From assembly GCA_013433145.1 (NCBI GenBank), contig CM024190.1, positions 5,969,620 to 6,033,619 of the forward strand: 64,000 nucleotides of DNA, written 5' to 3'. This DNA comes from Ascaris suum (lineage: Eukaryota; Nematoda; Chromadorea; Rhabditida; Ascarididae). Positions 22,627-34,230 of the stretch are shown piece by piece; position 1 is the first letter of the stretch; the number at the start of each line of letters is the position of its first letter. The notes under the pieces are model-generated. The model saw nothing but the letters and a program-made list of their open reading frames with translations, did no database searches and was not told the origin of the DNA. The position numbers and the translations under genes are program-made.

Positions 22627-24163
22627 GCTAACATTCTCAGACTTTGCAACTTCTCCATTGGAGATTAATTAAGAATTAGTCGTCACAAATTCTTTCGGTG
22701 GAATCAAGCATTATCCAATGATGCGTCGATGTGTTGAAGATGCTTAGTTATTAGTTTTTTTCCCGCTTTTTGGCACCAGCGCGATGATGCGTTATGAAGC
22801 GCTATAGCATCTTCTCATGTGGAGGTAGATATATGCAGGAACCTCATGGAGAAAAGCAGAACCCAATAAGCTACTGGCAACTTGGAAAAAGCCGCCAGCA
22901 GTTTATTTAGCAGTTCGACAAACCACCTAAAATTAAAGCGCCGATTGCGAAAACTGACATGCTACCAAAAATGTGCTGCACTCTCAAAACGTTCGTTGAC
23001 ATACCCGAACAATCGGCGAGCATTTCGCCGCATTTGCGCAAACGTCTGGCGAGCTTCTGATGCATCAGATTTCTTATTTGTGCAGATGTCTAGTGACTTT
23101 TTGGTGCGTCAAATTTTTTTCTTCCACCTATCAGGATGATCATCATCAGCAACGTCATTTTTTTGTGAACGAAAAAATAACTGCAGACAGCTTTTGAAAT
23201 GAACGACGTAAAAGTTGTTGATTTTTTTTTTGTTGAGTCGGACCGATCTTTCTTTGAGATGGCCGAGAGGGCAGATGGAAGGCGAGAGGGAGGAGAAGTG
23301 GTAATAATAGAGAATGAAACCTTCAAGGTGATTTTCTATGTTTTTGGGGCCCTGGCAAGTTGAAAATTTTTTCGGACACTTCAACTTTCATGAATTACGC
23401 GTCCGCTTTGCGAAATAAATGCGCCACAAGTTTTGAACTGAAAGCAAGCGAAGTAGGCTCGAAGTTCCTACGAAGGGACGTGAATGATAAGAGCCGAAAA
23501 AGCTGACCTTTGTCAGCAGTCTTCATTCATTTCCTTAGATCTCTTTTTGCGAATAATTTATGACTAGTTTGGTTACTTCACTTGTTTCATGTTCCTGCAA
23601 AATCTTCTTAACTCTGTGCCAATATCATTCCTTTGGGGTTTTGCGTCATCTCCTAATGAGTTGAAAGACTGTGTCTGCGACGTGTAAGAAGCACTGACAG
23701 CTTACCACGATTCAATGCTACCGAGGCAGAAAAAACCAGTGAGTATCTCATGGGATTAGAAGAGAACTGGGGGAAATCAGGAGCAATGATTGACGGTGAT
23801 GGTGGAATCATGTGAAAGTAATCAAGAATTCTGTGCGAAGGGTTGTGGTAGGATGTCTCGAACTATTTCTTCGCTGCCTTTATAAGGCCTATGTGTTCAC
23901 CGATGCAAGACGCTATGGGGCTCTCAAAAGCGCTTATCATTTCCAGAAATGAGTCTACATATAGCTGGCTTTTGGTAAGGCTGACCTTTTCCGGTGAGAT
24001 GTTTTCCGTCGAAATAAATACATGGATGGCGTTGTTCTTGAAGAACACTGCCGACACTCAGCTTCATAGTTCTGAAGCTCTTAATTCATGTCAAGAGTGG
24101 TGTTTGAAAGTGGGTGAGGGGTCGTTGGTTCCACGAGCAAAACTCTAATGGTCTTTGTTACAG
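22627..24163. other. No convincing gene
   Basis: Frames at 22882-23139, 23090-23384 and 23863-24148 are within chance expectation. The last could be the exon before 24164 (donor GTGGGT or GTGAGG near 24110), but nothing recognisable is encoded. Confidence 0.3.
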
Positions 24164-24280
24164 AAGGAAGTAACAACCGGCAGGAAATTACTAGCACGCC
24201 AGACTAGCCCAGAGGCAACAATCTCAAGAGAGGACATTGAACCTGTTAGAACTATTGGACTCCTAACAACAAGCGCATAA
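24164..24280 (+). CDS. Candidate terminal exon, unknown protein
   Basis: After a good acceptor (GTCTTTGTTACAG, ending 24163), 38 codons are open to a TAA: KEVTTGRKLLARQTSPEATI, then SREDIEPVRTIGLLTTSA. An AATAAA lies at 24291-24296, which would make a very short 3' UTR. GC is higher than in the surroundings. A competing reading is a minus-strand repeat, because the complement holds AGGTTCAATGTCC, which resembles a pol III B box. No family is recognised. Confidence 0.25.
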   Translation, partial: KEVTTGRKLLARQTSPEATISREDIEPVRTIGLLTTSA

Positions 24281-25277
24281 CGTGCTTTATAATAAAGAAA
24301 AAATATGAACCATTATCCCTCAAGCGGGAGAGATAAAGTTAGTTCAGGTTAGTTTGATTATGATAAGGTTATTTTTTGACGGTTTTTTGGCAAAAAAGCA
24401 ATGAAACATACCACTGTCCTCTCCCGTGCATGACACATTTCCACTTGTTCTATGTGTTTTTAATGCTCAGAAAATACTCCACCTTCTCTTTCGCTGGTTA
24501 AATCTGCATTGCTTTCATTCTCACAACAAATTCGATCACAGTCCATTGCGCTGATCCTGCAATTCTTGCTTCTTTTTTTTTTTACAGCCGTGATGGCGCA
24601 TGTTACATTCTTCCTTCATGCGTATTATAAGATGATGGTGCAAGCAAAAAAGATACCATAAAGAAGTTTAGTATCTTGAAGTCAAAGAAAGTGTCCAAAC
24701 TAGCTTCAGGTCCAGTTCGTAAATTTGTGGATGGTTCTGTAGGTCAATGGGATTCTCTGGAGAGCAACATAGTGCTCTAAAAAAGCGCAACCGCTTTTAT
24801 ATGATCAAAATGTATCGGTCCGGCCACATTCTCTAAGGTGTTTGTTTTTTATAGTTGCTTTCATATTGATATAACGTAATAATTTCGCATTTGCATGATT
24901 AGACATAATTTGACGTTTTATGGCATGAGGATGCCTACGGAGCTCTGAAAATTTGTCCTGCCTTAGCACGGAAATGCACTTATGCAGTGTCTGTGTTTGT
25001 GATGTGCAAATGCCTCATACTATCTTCTCTTTGGAGATAGAGTCTCTGAATACCATTCTCGTTTTATATTTACACCTCAAGAATGCTGAATCTTCCGAGT
25101 CAATTAATTTATGCATTCATCATAAATTTATGCAGCGGATCACTCAACGGAAAATTGATGCATAAGAAGTGTTTTTCATTGCCTTTCAAGGTTATACATA
25201 TATCTTCATTGATAGAACTGTAAGACATCATCCACCTTGTCTTACCAGCATCTTTTTTGCTTTTTTGCCCTCTACAG

Positions 25278-25443
25278 TATTTAGAGCATTGAATCAGCTT
25301 GATCATAAACGACAACTTAAAATGGCAAGCGTTAAAAATTGCTTTGCAATTGCAGCACAAAATATTCACGATTTGCTTTCGGTAGCTTTCAACGATGGTC
25401 GCGAAAGCGGGCTCTATGAATGCGCTTTTGTTTATATATCTAA
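25278..25443 (+). CDS. Candidate exon, unknown helical protein segment
   Basis: Follows one of the strongest polypyrimidine acceptors in the window (TTTTTTGCCCTCTACAG, ending 25277). The open frame reads FRALNQLDHKRQLKMASVKN, then CFAIAAQNIHDLLSVAFNDG and RESGLYECAFVYIS, and looks largely helical. Possible donors are GTAGCT at 25382 and GTGCGT at 25444; neither is strong. It enters in phase 1. I do not recognise the family, and the whole 118-codon frame is within the chance length range. Confidence 0.27.
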
Positions 25444-28400
25444 GTGCGTACTTTGCTATGCATTTTTCCTTTCTTTAATATCCTATCGTCCTCTGGCACA
25501 CATTAACGGATATGCGTCGCTTTGAAATTGATTCGTTTCTAGAGCACCTCCCTCGACAGCTTCAGAATAGAGTACTCTTCGGAATTTCAGGTGCTTAGTC
25601 TATAAACACCTCGAATGGTGTTAAAATCGCAGAATGCTTGCGATTTTCAAAAGTTGGTGCATGATACGATCTGCATCTAGATGATGACCGGTTTGCAACA
25701 TGCAACACTGATTATTTTGCGGAATTTAGCCACCATATGCGTAATGCGATTGCCGTTTATCACGAAAATCGTCGTTCAGCTTTTTGGAATTCAAAAATTC
25801 AGCTTAACTTCTCTTCGCACCAATCGCCACTTTACGTTTTGTTTTCTATTTTCTGCACTTTAGCTACAATTTTTTACTGCGTTGGAGATGTGACCTCTAA
25901 TGTGCCCATTCTCTGATTAGAGTGAATATCGGGTCGAAGAGAGTACGGATAAGAATAGTAAAGGGAACGAAGAGAAAGATGTAGAGATCAGATGCAGTTA
26001 TGGCGTAACATTTCTCTTTGACGATGTCTGTCTTCATTTTGTATGTCAGCTAAAGCGGTCGGCTGATTACGTACCCTTAAGTGTACTGGATAGTGCATCC
26101 ATTTTCTTTGTTTCACATCACTATTCCTATAGTTTCTTTGAAGACGTCCATCACTGTTGTAATAGTTATGAAGCTCAACAGCAGAAATTATGAGTAGAAC
26201 TACTGAACGGGATGGTCGCTTATCTTTCAGTAGTCAACGCACCAAACCGGGAAATTGTTAGCACTCAATTCATTTTAGTTTTGATTTAACCTGCATGTTC
26301 CGTTTTGATTTAACTTGCATGTTGCAGTGGTTTTCGCTTAATTTTTCATCCAAAAGAGGTCATTCTGTGCAGAATTGTATTCTTATGTTCCCTGCATATA
26401 GCCATTAACGAGTTTAGCCTTTCTGTAGTAACAACGAAAATGAAAATTAAAACAAACAGGGGGAAATGCTGTTTGATTAACCGAACTGTTTTGTGAAGTT
26501 TGCAGGAACATGTATTTATTGCTTTCGCTGATACGACTCAAATTTTTCGGCGCCGTGTCCGCTTTTAATGTAATAATTGAGAGCGTTCGCATAAGAGAAG
26601 TTTTTCTTTTGTAGAAATTTTCCGCTTGCTACTTAAGAATTGGAAAAAATTATGTGAGGCGACCGAATATACTCTCATCATTGAGAGTCCAGCGCGATTT
26701 ACAGTAATAGAAGGGTGATTAAGAGGCAACTGCGACGTGAAAGTATTAAGAAGTACATTAAAAGAGTGACGTTCTTGAGGTACCATGAATGTTGACAATA
26801 TTCAGACCAGGAAATGGAACTTGTGGGCTAGGTGTCGAGTTTTATGAACTATGTTTGATCTCTCTAGGCTACAAATTGGCATGCGGCTATTGACGATGTC
26901 ATGCAAGTGCCATTAGAGGCTCCAACGAAAGGGAATGGGACACTCGTGAAGACTGTCGGGTTTCCAAAATTCCTTTTTTAACCGGTAAGCCTTATCACCG
27001 AGGATTCATTAAATTTAGATGCCAAAGAATGCAGTCTCTGAAAAATTTGTAATTTATGGTTGTGGTCTAGTTCTTCAGAAGTGCGAAGCCCGTAGCCAAG
27101 TTCCATTAGTTAAGCAAGCAGATATTTAAGACTCCAAAAATGTTCTTTAAAAAATTCGAAAATTTTTGATCTTATCGACGTGTTGAGCGCAACTATATTT
27201 TCACTTCGAAAGCAAACGATGGAAGGTGATGGGGAATAGGGTGGAAGTTGATTGGAAGGAGAGGATTGGATGAAGTGAATGAGTGAAATTAGAAATCCTT
27301 CCTTCTCATTTTACGTTCATGTTTTCTTATTTCGAGTTCCTGTTGATAACGTTTCTTTAAAGTTATTGATTGATACTTTGTTCTAATAAGGTGAAATTCT
27401 TAAGCACATCAGTATCTGGTCGAGTTCTATATGCATGCGGGTATTATTTTTTGGAAGACTGAGCAAAATTTTCTCGATTTTTTTTTTTTTTTTGAAGTTA
27501 ACCATCGAAAGTGATGAATGAATCTGAACTTCGCGCGAACGCTTATTCTTGCATAGGAATGGAAATGATGGATATTTTTTGTGGCGAAAGCGAATGAACG
27601 GAACTGCTATTCTTTATGAATTACGTTGGACGTCAGGGACGACGCCATTACTTCTTTAGAATACCTCATATTACAGCAGTGTTTTTGCATTTGTGATTGT
27701 GAAGTAGGCGTTATCTATCACGGGTGTGATTCTGATTCTTCTAGAAAGGTTTGTTCAACCGTAGGTAATTAGTCTAATTGCTCAACAGCAAAATCGAGCA
27801 CTGCGAAAGATGTCTAATGAGGCAAAATGCTAATTAATAAAGAGAAGAAAATGTGAGGCGTTTGGTGAGTCCTCGAATTGCTGTAGGTGATATACGCATA
27901 CCGAAACATGTCTTCTTGGGCGAGTGGGGTGGCGGTGGGATGGGAACGATAAACTGCGGCAACCTGTTCGTAAAGTTTGCCTCAAAAACATGAGAAACTT
28001 GGAACTTTACTTCGCAGTCTCGTTTCCCTCAAGAGATAGTACCCCAAGCGAGGATTGGTTTCACTAAAAATCATCGATGAAAAAACAGTTGTTTGAGTCA
28101 TGCATAATTTTATATCGTGCATCATTTGAGTACGATAATTGAGATCGATTAATCAATTATTGCGTACAGTATTTGTATAGCGATGACGCTTTTTTCATCT
28201 TCTTGTAAAAAGTCGAAATATCAGCGCAATTAAACAAAGAAAACAAGCGATTACATCAAAACCAGTCGTACGAAGTAGACAGCTGTGCAATGACTCGAAG
28301 TTCGTCTAATAAGAATAAGAATTTCGCTATTCGAACTCCAGCGCATTTTCATCACAATTGATACGGTAATAAATTTCATTCTAAGTGTAACAGTGGTTTC

Positions 28401-31212
28401 ACATTGCACAAAAAAAAAAACTTGCAATGAGCTTAAGATCTTTTGAGGACGGAAAATAGTAACATTGCCAGTTAACTGTATCTAGCATTATCATCAGATG
28501 TGACTGTTAAAAATCTGATTGAAAATAAAGCAGAGTTATGTAAACTTCTTCGACTGTTTGTATCTATGCTTTGAGGGTCGTTATTTGCTGAAAAATTTCA
28601 AGGTGCTCTATATCTTGGAAAAGATGTTTGAAGTCTATGTGATAGATGCCACTGATTGTGAGACCGTTTTTCAATGTGAAAAATGCTTCAAGATGCTATT
28701 GAATTTCATGTTTGAAGTCCAAAAGGTGTGAAAATATTTGAAAATAAGTCCAACATGTACACAGAAGACCCCCCGCTATGCAGTCGGCGGCTTCCTGATT
28801 CTATAAGGAAAAGCGCAGTTCACAACCAATTGGTCATCTGTCATTCTACATGTTCTTCCTACTCTGCACAATCGTACACTTTTTGTTCCGCAATGTCTTC
28901 TTGGAGCATTGCTGAGAATAACAGCGGAATAACCGCACTCAACACACTAATAAATTTTGAAGCAATGCATAACATAGTTGTATTAGGGATTTATAGCCGC
29001 ATGAAAACTTGTCATATTTTTTCATATTTTTGAATGGTTGTGAGGCTGCTGAAATGTATACATGGAACTTCTTCACGGTTTTATGTAAGCGAATGTTCAG
29101 CATTGAGATATGCTGTGCTCAGCATGCCGGAGGCTTGGTGAATCGTTTTTGCTTTGTGAATGGGCTGAAGTGGTTGTCAACGCTTTCATTGCTCTGTTAT
29201 GCTTGAAGAAACAAGAACGAGGTGATGCTTATGTACGATTGATAGTTGGCTGATCTCGAAAGGGTGACAACTTGTTTTGTACATTTGCGTCTTCGTGCGC
29301 TGGCACATGGCATGTGTTTGTGCGCATGCTCGCATCTCTTCGTCCGTTTAATTTCTGTTTGTCTCTCATTCAGCTGTCCCTAGTATCGGCTGTGACATGG
29401 CGATTGTATGCCTTTCATTTTATATACTATACAGGTTCTTTATAATACATTAATATGTTTTTTTTTTGCATTACAATGAAAACACAAGTTGCTGAGGATT
29501 TTTATGTTCGTCTGTCAAAATGAACATTTCAATCTCGAGGTCAGTTGTGCATAATTAGGGACGGAGGCGGCTGGTTCTGGGACCAAGATCAGAAATAATC
29601 TCGTAGTTTGCGACCTTTATTTTGCATAATTTGTTTTAATTTATCATCTACTGAACCTCCAACTTTCAAAACTTGCTGGGAACAAAAATTTTTGCGGGGC
29701 GTATTTAAAAAATCAAGTAAATTTGAGGGATTTGACGATCCTGGCAATTCACCGTCCTATATGCATTGCATCCATGAATCAGCCTAATACCGTTCACTTC
29801 ACACAAAAGTAATGCCTTATTATATGCTAAATATTATTCGTGTTCTTGAAGGGTTAACAAAAGTTTAAAGATCTCATAAAATTTGTTCTGATTTCACAGT
29901 GATAACGAAACATGTAAGTTGGCATTGTCTTCCATTAGCGCTATAAAATAACCATCTCGGCTCGTCGATTCGCTTAAAGTGTCGAAGTTTCATGGCAATT
30001 TACAATCATTGTGATGGAGGAACAGGAATTGTTCTCTGATTTAGTGGCGTAAAAGTGAGTGATTTTTGTACGCTTTGAGCTATTTTGTTCGGGAAAAAAA
30101 ACCCACGTTGCTGCTCCACTCTATAGAACACTTTCCGATTTGTTTTTCTAAGCGCAATACATTTTTTTTCTATCATCTTTAAGGTGCGAATCGCCATTTT
30201 TAAAAATTGTCAGCTCAACTCACCTTCACGATATAAGAGGAGTATATCTAATAAATGATTTGTAATGAGATTATTTTTGAAAGCGTTTAGTGACGATTGC
30301 AAACTCGCATAATAATTGAATCGCTTCTATAAAACATGCTTTTTTTTTCTAGAAGCTCACCTGTCATCTGAAATCATCTCTTTAGGTTAACGAGCAAAGA
30401 ATTTTTTGCAACTAGAAGTGATTAGTGGTTATAAGCTGGAAATCGTCACGAAAGTGATGTAAGCTAAACTAGGTCATGGTCTCTACAGGAATTGCGGCTG
30501 CCCTTAACTTGCAACAATGTGAAAATAGGTTGAAATTAGTTTAATTCTGGTAGAGTGACTGATGCCGGTTAAGTTCAAGCTGACCAATCGGTCAGGATCG
30601 AGCTCCATCAAGGCGACTGTGAAAACGAGCGAATAGATAGCAGTACGCTTTTGCTAGCTAGTTTAGAAAATACTCTTACACGTTTATGAGCTAATGATCG
30701 TTTTCGTTGGCGAATGAAATGCCCTCAAAGCATGAACTATCCTAGTACATTGCAAATGAAGCCGATGAGTATTAGTTCATGTTTCATTTGAAAATTTTTT
30801 AGCGGAATTTTATCTCGTTCAAAATTCTTATGCGGGAATTTTCTAAAATTGAGAACTAATTAGGAGTTGTGAGTAAGCGGTGTAATTCATTGAGATGCGT
30901 CTCACAACGATACGCTATATTTGTAAATGAATATTGTATACGAACGATCCATCTAATTAACTATATATAATTTTCTACAGCGTACATGTATTGAGTGTAG
31001 TGTTTTTGACTTGTGAATTGTAAACGTCGGATATTGAATGCATATAGAGCAAAGCACAAGATTTTCCTTTTTTTTCGAGTATAACAACTTCAATCTTCAA
31101 GTTTTTTTCCGCTGTTTCATATGACTTCTTTTTGAAGTTTTCGATCACAACAGTATACACGATATGCATTAACTCTAAGAGCTCTTGAAAAAGGTTTGCT
31201 TTTAATTTTCAG
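25444..31212. other. Long AT-rich stretch, no gene seen
   Basis: Holds a 24-bp tandem duplication (26278-26325) and T-rich runs. At 30560-30680 a 38-codon frame reads VQADQSVRIELHQGDCENER, but it has no acceptor or family. Other frames are within chance expectation. Confidence 0.35.
26278..26325. repeat. 24-bp tandem duplication
   Basis: Two adjacent copies of GTTTTGATTTAACCTGCATG(TTCC) differ at two positions. This is a simple local duplication. Confidence 0.85.
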
Positions 31213-31510
31213 CCGAATTGTTCTGCGTCGTGGCTATATATATCGTATTGTGATGCAAATCTGCGTCGTAGCTCATTCGAGCTTTCATTTTTCATTATTG
31301 AATGATGGATGCATATTAGCATTAACAATGTTGGCGGTGTCATGCACATTTTACAGCGATGAATATTTGAACTGGCAGGCCTTTCATTTTCTTCCGTTTG
31401 CTTTCCGACTGTCAAATTATGAAACCGTTATATCAGATAAGATCGCTCGCCTGTTTTATCGTTCATTTTATAAGGAGCATATTTCATGTGATCATGCCAC
31501 ACGGAAGACG
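31213..31510 (+). CDS. Candidate exon, unknown (possible membrane protein)
   Basis: Ninety-nine codons are open between an excellent acceptor (TTTTAATTTTCAG, ending 31212) and a good donor (GTAGGT at 31511). It enters after one base and leaves in phase 0. The product contains RIVLRRGYIYRIVMQICVVA, a hydrophobic DGCILALTMLAVSCTF run, and a Phe/Tyr-rich second half. The composition could be a fragment of a multi-pass receptor, or simply AT-rich chance translation. Its phase does not chain with 33969-34230. It lies inside the longest frame of the window (140 codons), close to the expected chance maximum. Confidence 0.22.
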
Positions 31511-33968
31511 GTAGGTCTCATCCCTTATAGAGATATATCAAGCTTTAGGTTTTTAATGCATTTTTTTTTTGCATTTTATTGCAAATTGTATTGTAGTTTC
31601 GGTCAAGTTGCAATTTAAATTGCGAAATTAGGTTACAAGTAACAAGTTCTCGATCAAATTACAGGTCAATCAAAATGCTTCGGGCGTCCGGTCGATAAAT
31701 TAAGCTTTAGGACTCTTAATTCCGAAGTGGGAACTTTTGGATATGCGTTGGACTTGAAATGTTCGATGGAACTTTCATGTTAGTATTGTTGTAAGACAAT
31801 GCTATGTTTAAAGTGATTAGCCATTAGTGGTATTGTTTACATTGCCGCACAAGCCGTATATATTTGCGCGAAATTCGAAGGTAGTGTTGAAGTGGGACGA
31901 GCATAATTGCTTATTGCTATTAAAATCTCGATTTAATCCGCGTTAAAATTCGTTGAGTTTTTGGTGGAAAGTTCAGTTAAAAGAAAAAAACTTCAGTAAC
32001 AATCTTTAAAAGTTTAATTGTTTCAATTTTATTGAAATTTGCGCTCCTTTTTTTTCATTCAAATTCGATTTATCTCAATTTTTGTAACTGATGTTTTGCC
32101 GCTATTTTTGTTTCGGTTTTTTTTTTTCGCAAACATTCTGCTACAGCAGTTTGATGACATAAGGCTGAGATTTTTTTTGAAGTGGAGCTCAGTCTTTTAT
32201 AGTTTTTTTTTTTTTTTTGAGCGAAGCAGTGGGAATTTAGTTACAATGAGCTATGCTTGAAAGTCTGTCAATGTAAGCGTTGTTCTTCAACTTGACGGCT
32301 GAAATTTATGCAGTAAAGCTGAAATTTTTGAGCATCGATTAAGTTTAATTACTCACCTCTTGGTACCTCGCCGTTTTTTAAATTGGAAACTTCAATATTT
32401 ATCCGTAAATGCATATTCGTTTAGTCTCCTAGATGTTGTATTCTGGTTAGTTAGTTTTTTTTTTGAGCCGTCTGTGTGCAATCTTTTTTGGAGACAATAA
32501 AATTGTTTTGCTAATTTGTTGCTTGCTTTAGCTTCATCCGTCTCCTTTCACATTCAGCATGCTCCGTTTTTTGAGATTTGATTCATCAGTTCAAGAAAAA
32601 AGGTTTTCGCATGTTTTGATTGAGCAAAAAAAGGATAATGGCAAACAGAAAAGGAAAAGAGGCCACCACCTATGGGGGGAAGAATGCGGTTTGAGGGGAG
32701 TGAGGGATGGAGGGAGGGTGGGATGGACGACGGATTGCGTCGTGTTTTATTCTATTTATGCTTAATGCTCCGCACGCTGTGGCTGTTGCAGAAGAATTAG
32801 TAAATATTTTTGCGAAGACACCTGTCGTACCCATTGAATTTCTCGGCTTTTACACCTGCAACGTGCATATTGCGATATGCACTTCGCTCTGCATTAGTGC
32901 TCCTTAAAGACTTGTGATGTTCATCACAAATGAATTGATTTATTTCTGCATTTCTTTTGTGTAAAAGTGTAATATCCATATCACTGTAATATCCACAGCC
33001 TCGATATTGAATAGTGAAATAAACCCTTATATTGCGATACAACAATCTTACAGCGCTTCTTGTTTACTATTACTATATTCTGTCCAAGATTATGACGCTT
33101 TGCAGCATCGGTCGTATTTTTTCCTAATAACGTACGGCGCATGCTTATGTTTCCGGATTACTTTCGTTATTCTTTTCGATTCGTTTGTTTTGCTTCCAGC
33201 TTTCTCAAGACAGCTAATCCATCATTGACTTTTATACATGGGGTGGTGGCATTACAGAAGAGCAAGTCTGTAGTCTACAATTTTCACAAACCACTCCGGA
33301 CGTATGCTGTCTAATCTACAATGTTTTGCTTATTGATAGCAGCAGCTGCATCTTTAAGTGCGAAGTTTTCAAAAAAGAAGCTTTAAAGACTCTTTAAAAA
33401 ATTCCAACTTGGAGAGTTATTGCTGACAAAGAGTGCGTTTTAAAAAAGTGCGTTTCTAGTTTTAAAAAAATGTACTGCGTAATTTTTCAATGACGAAAGG
33501 ATAGCGGTTTATGACTCGTAATAGCCAAATTCTTTTTTTTTTTCATGATCATGAAGAAAGCGTGTTGATGAGTGAATTTTAAAACATTTGAGATAACTGT
33601 CGAGTATGGTCAGTTTGGTTAAAATGTTGCGGAAATGGGTTCACGCTAAGATCATACCGAAATTGTGGCGTTTTTGAAATTCGATTGTTGAGCTTAATTG
33701 GCAATCACAAAACTTCATATAATTTTTTATTTTTTAGTTGGTTCTTAAGAGATTCGACCGAATATTTATTTTTGTACGTATATTATTACATTTTGCATAT
33801 TAAAAGGAAATGCATACTGAACTTAATTTGCTTATAAGTAACTGCACAAATGCGTTAATGTTTCATTCAGCCAGATGGAATGCCAATGCTTCGGCGGCAA
33901 TTCGCTATTGAGAATTCGGAAGGTATTTTGTTTTTATAATCGCGTAAATTTCAAATTTTATGCTTCAG
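31511..33968. other. T-rich sequence with a possible short terminal exon
   Basis: Many runs of 8-15 T. At 32792-32907 a frame follows the acceptor TGTGGCTGTTGCAG, reads ELVNIFAKTPVVPIEFLGFY and stops, with AATAAA at 33018-33023. This could be a last exon, but it has no recognised family. Confidence 0.25.
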
Positions 33969-34230
33969 CTTGGAAGCAACCGGACGAATGCCATCGGCCA
34001 GCGGGCCCTTGTCACGACTACTCTGCTCTTGCTACAATCCGAAAGGCAATGCCACCGGTGCAACTCCTGAAGGGGAATTAGCGCTAGGGGAGCCTCTCGA
34101 CGACGAGGAATATGGCAAGCCACTTACATTGCAGATGCACCATACTCACTCACCTGTACTGCAGCAATGTCCACCGCTCGCCACCTTGGAGTCGCCATTA
34201 GCTGAGCCGTTGCATCGTTTGCTTCAAAAG
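33969..34230 (+). CDS. Candidate exon, best GC-rich island, unknown protein
   Basis: A 262-base segment of about 57% GC stands out sharply from flanks below 40%. It lies between an acceptor TTTTATGCTTCAG and a donor GTTTGT at 34231. After one leading base, 87 codons are open: LEATGRMPSASGPLSRLLCS, CYNPKGNATGATPEGELALG, EPLDDEEYGKPLTLQMHHTH, SPVLQQCPPLATLESPLAEP, LHRLLQK, ending in phase 0. The product is rich in Pro, Leu and Gly with an acidic patch, suggesting a disordered linker. A second frame (AWKQPDECHRPAGPCHDYSA) is open for about 37 codons to a TAG and would follow a possible upstream exon ending GTATTT near 33921. I favour the longer frame. Family not recognised. Confidence 0.5.

Noticed and set aside
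31213..31510. Exosome RNase PH-like subunit
   Set aside because: NDGCILALTMLAV only vaguely resembles the family DG-x-A motif; the rest does not fit.
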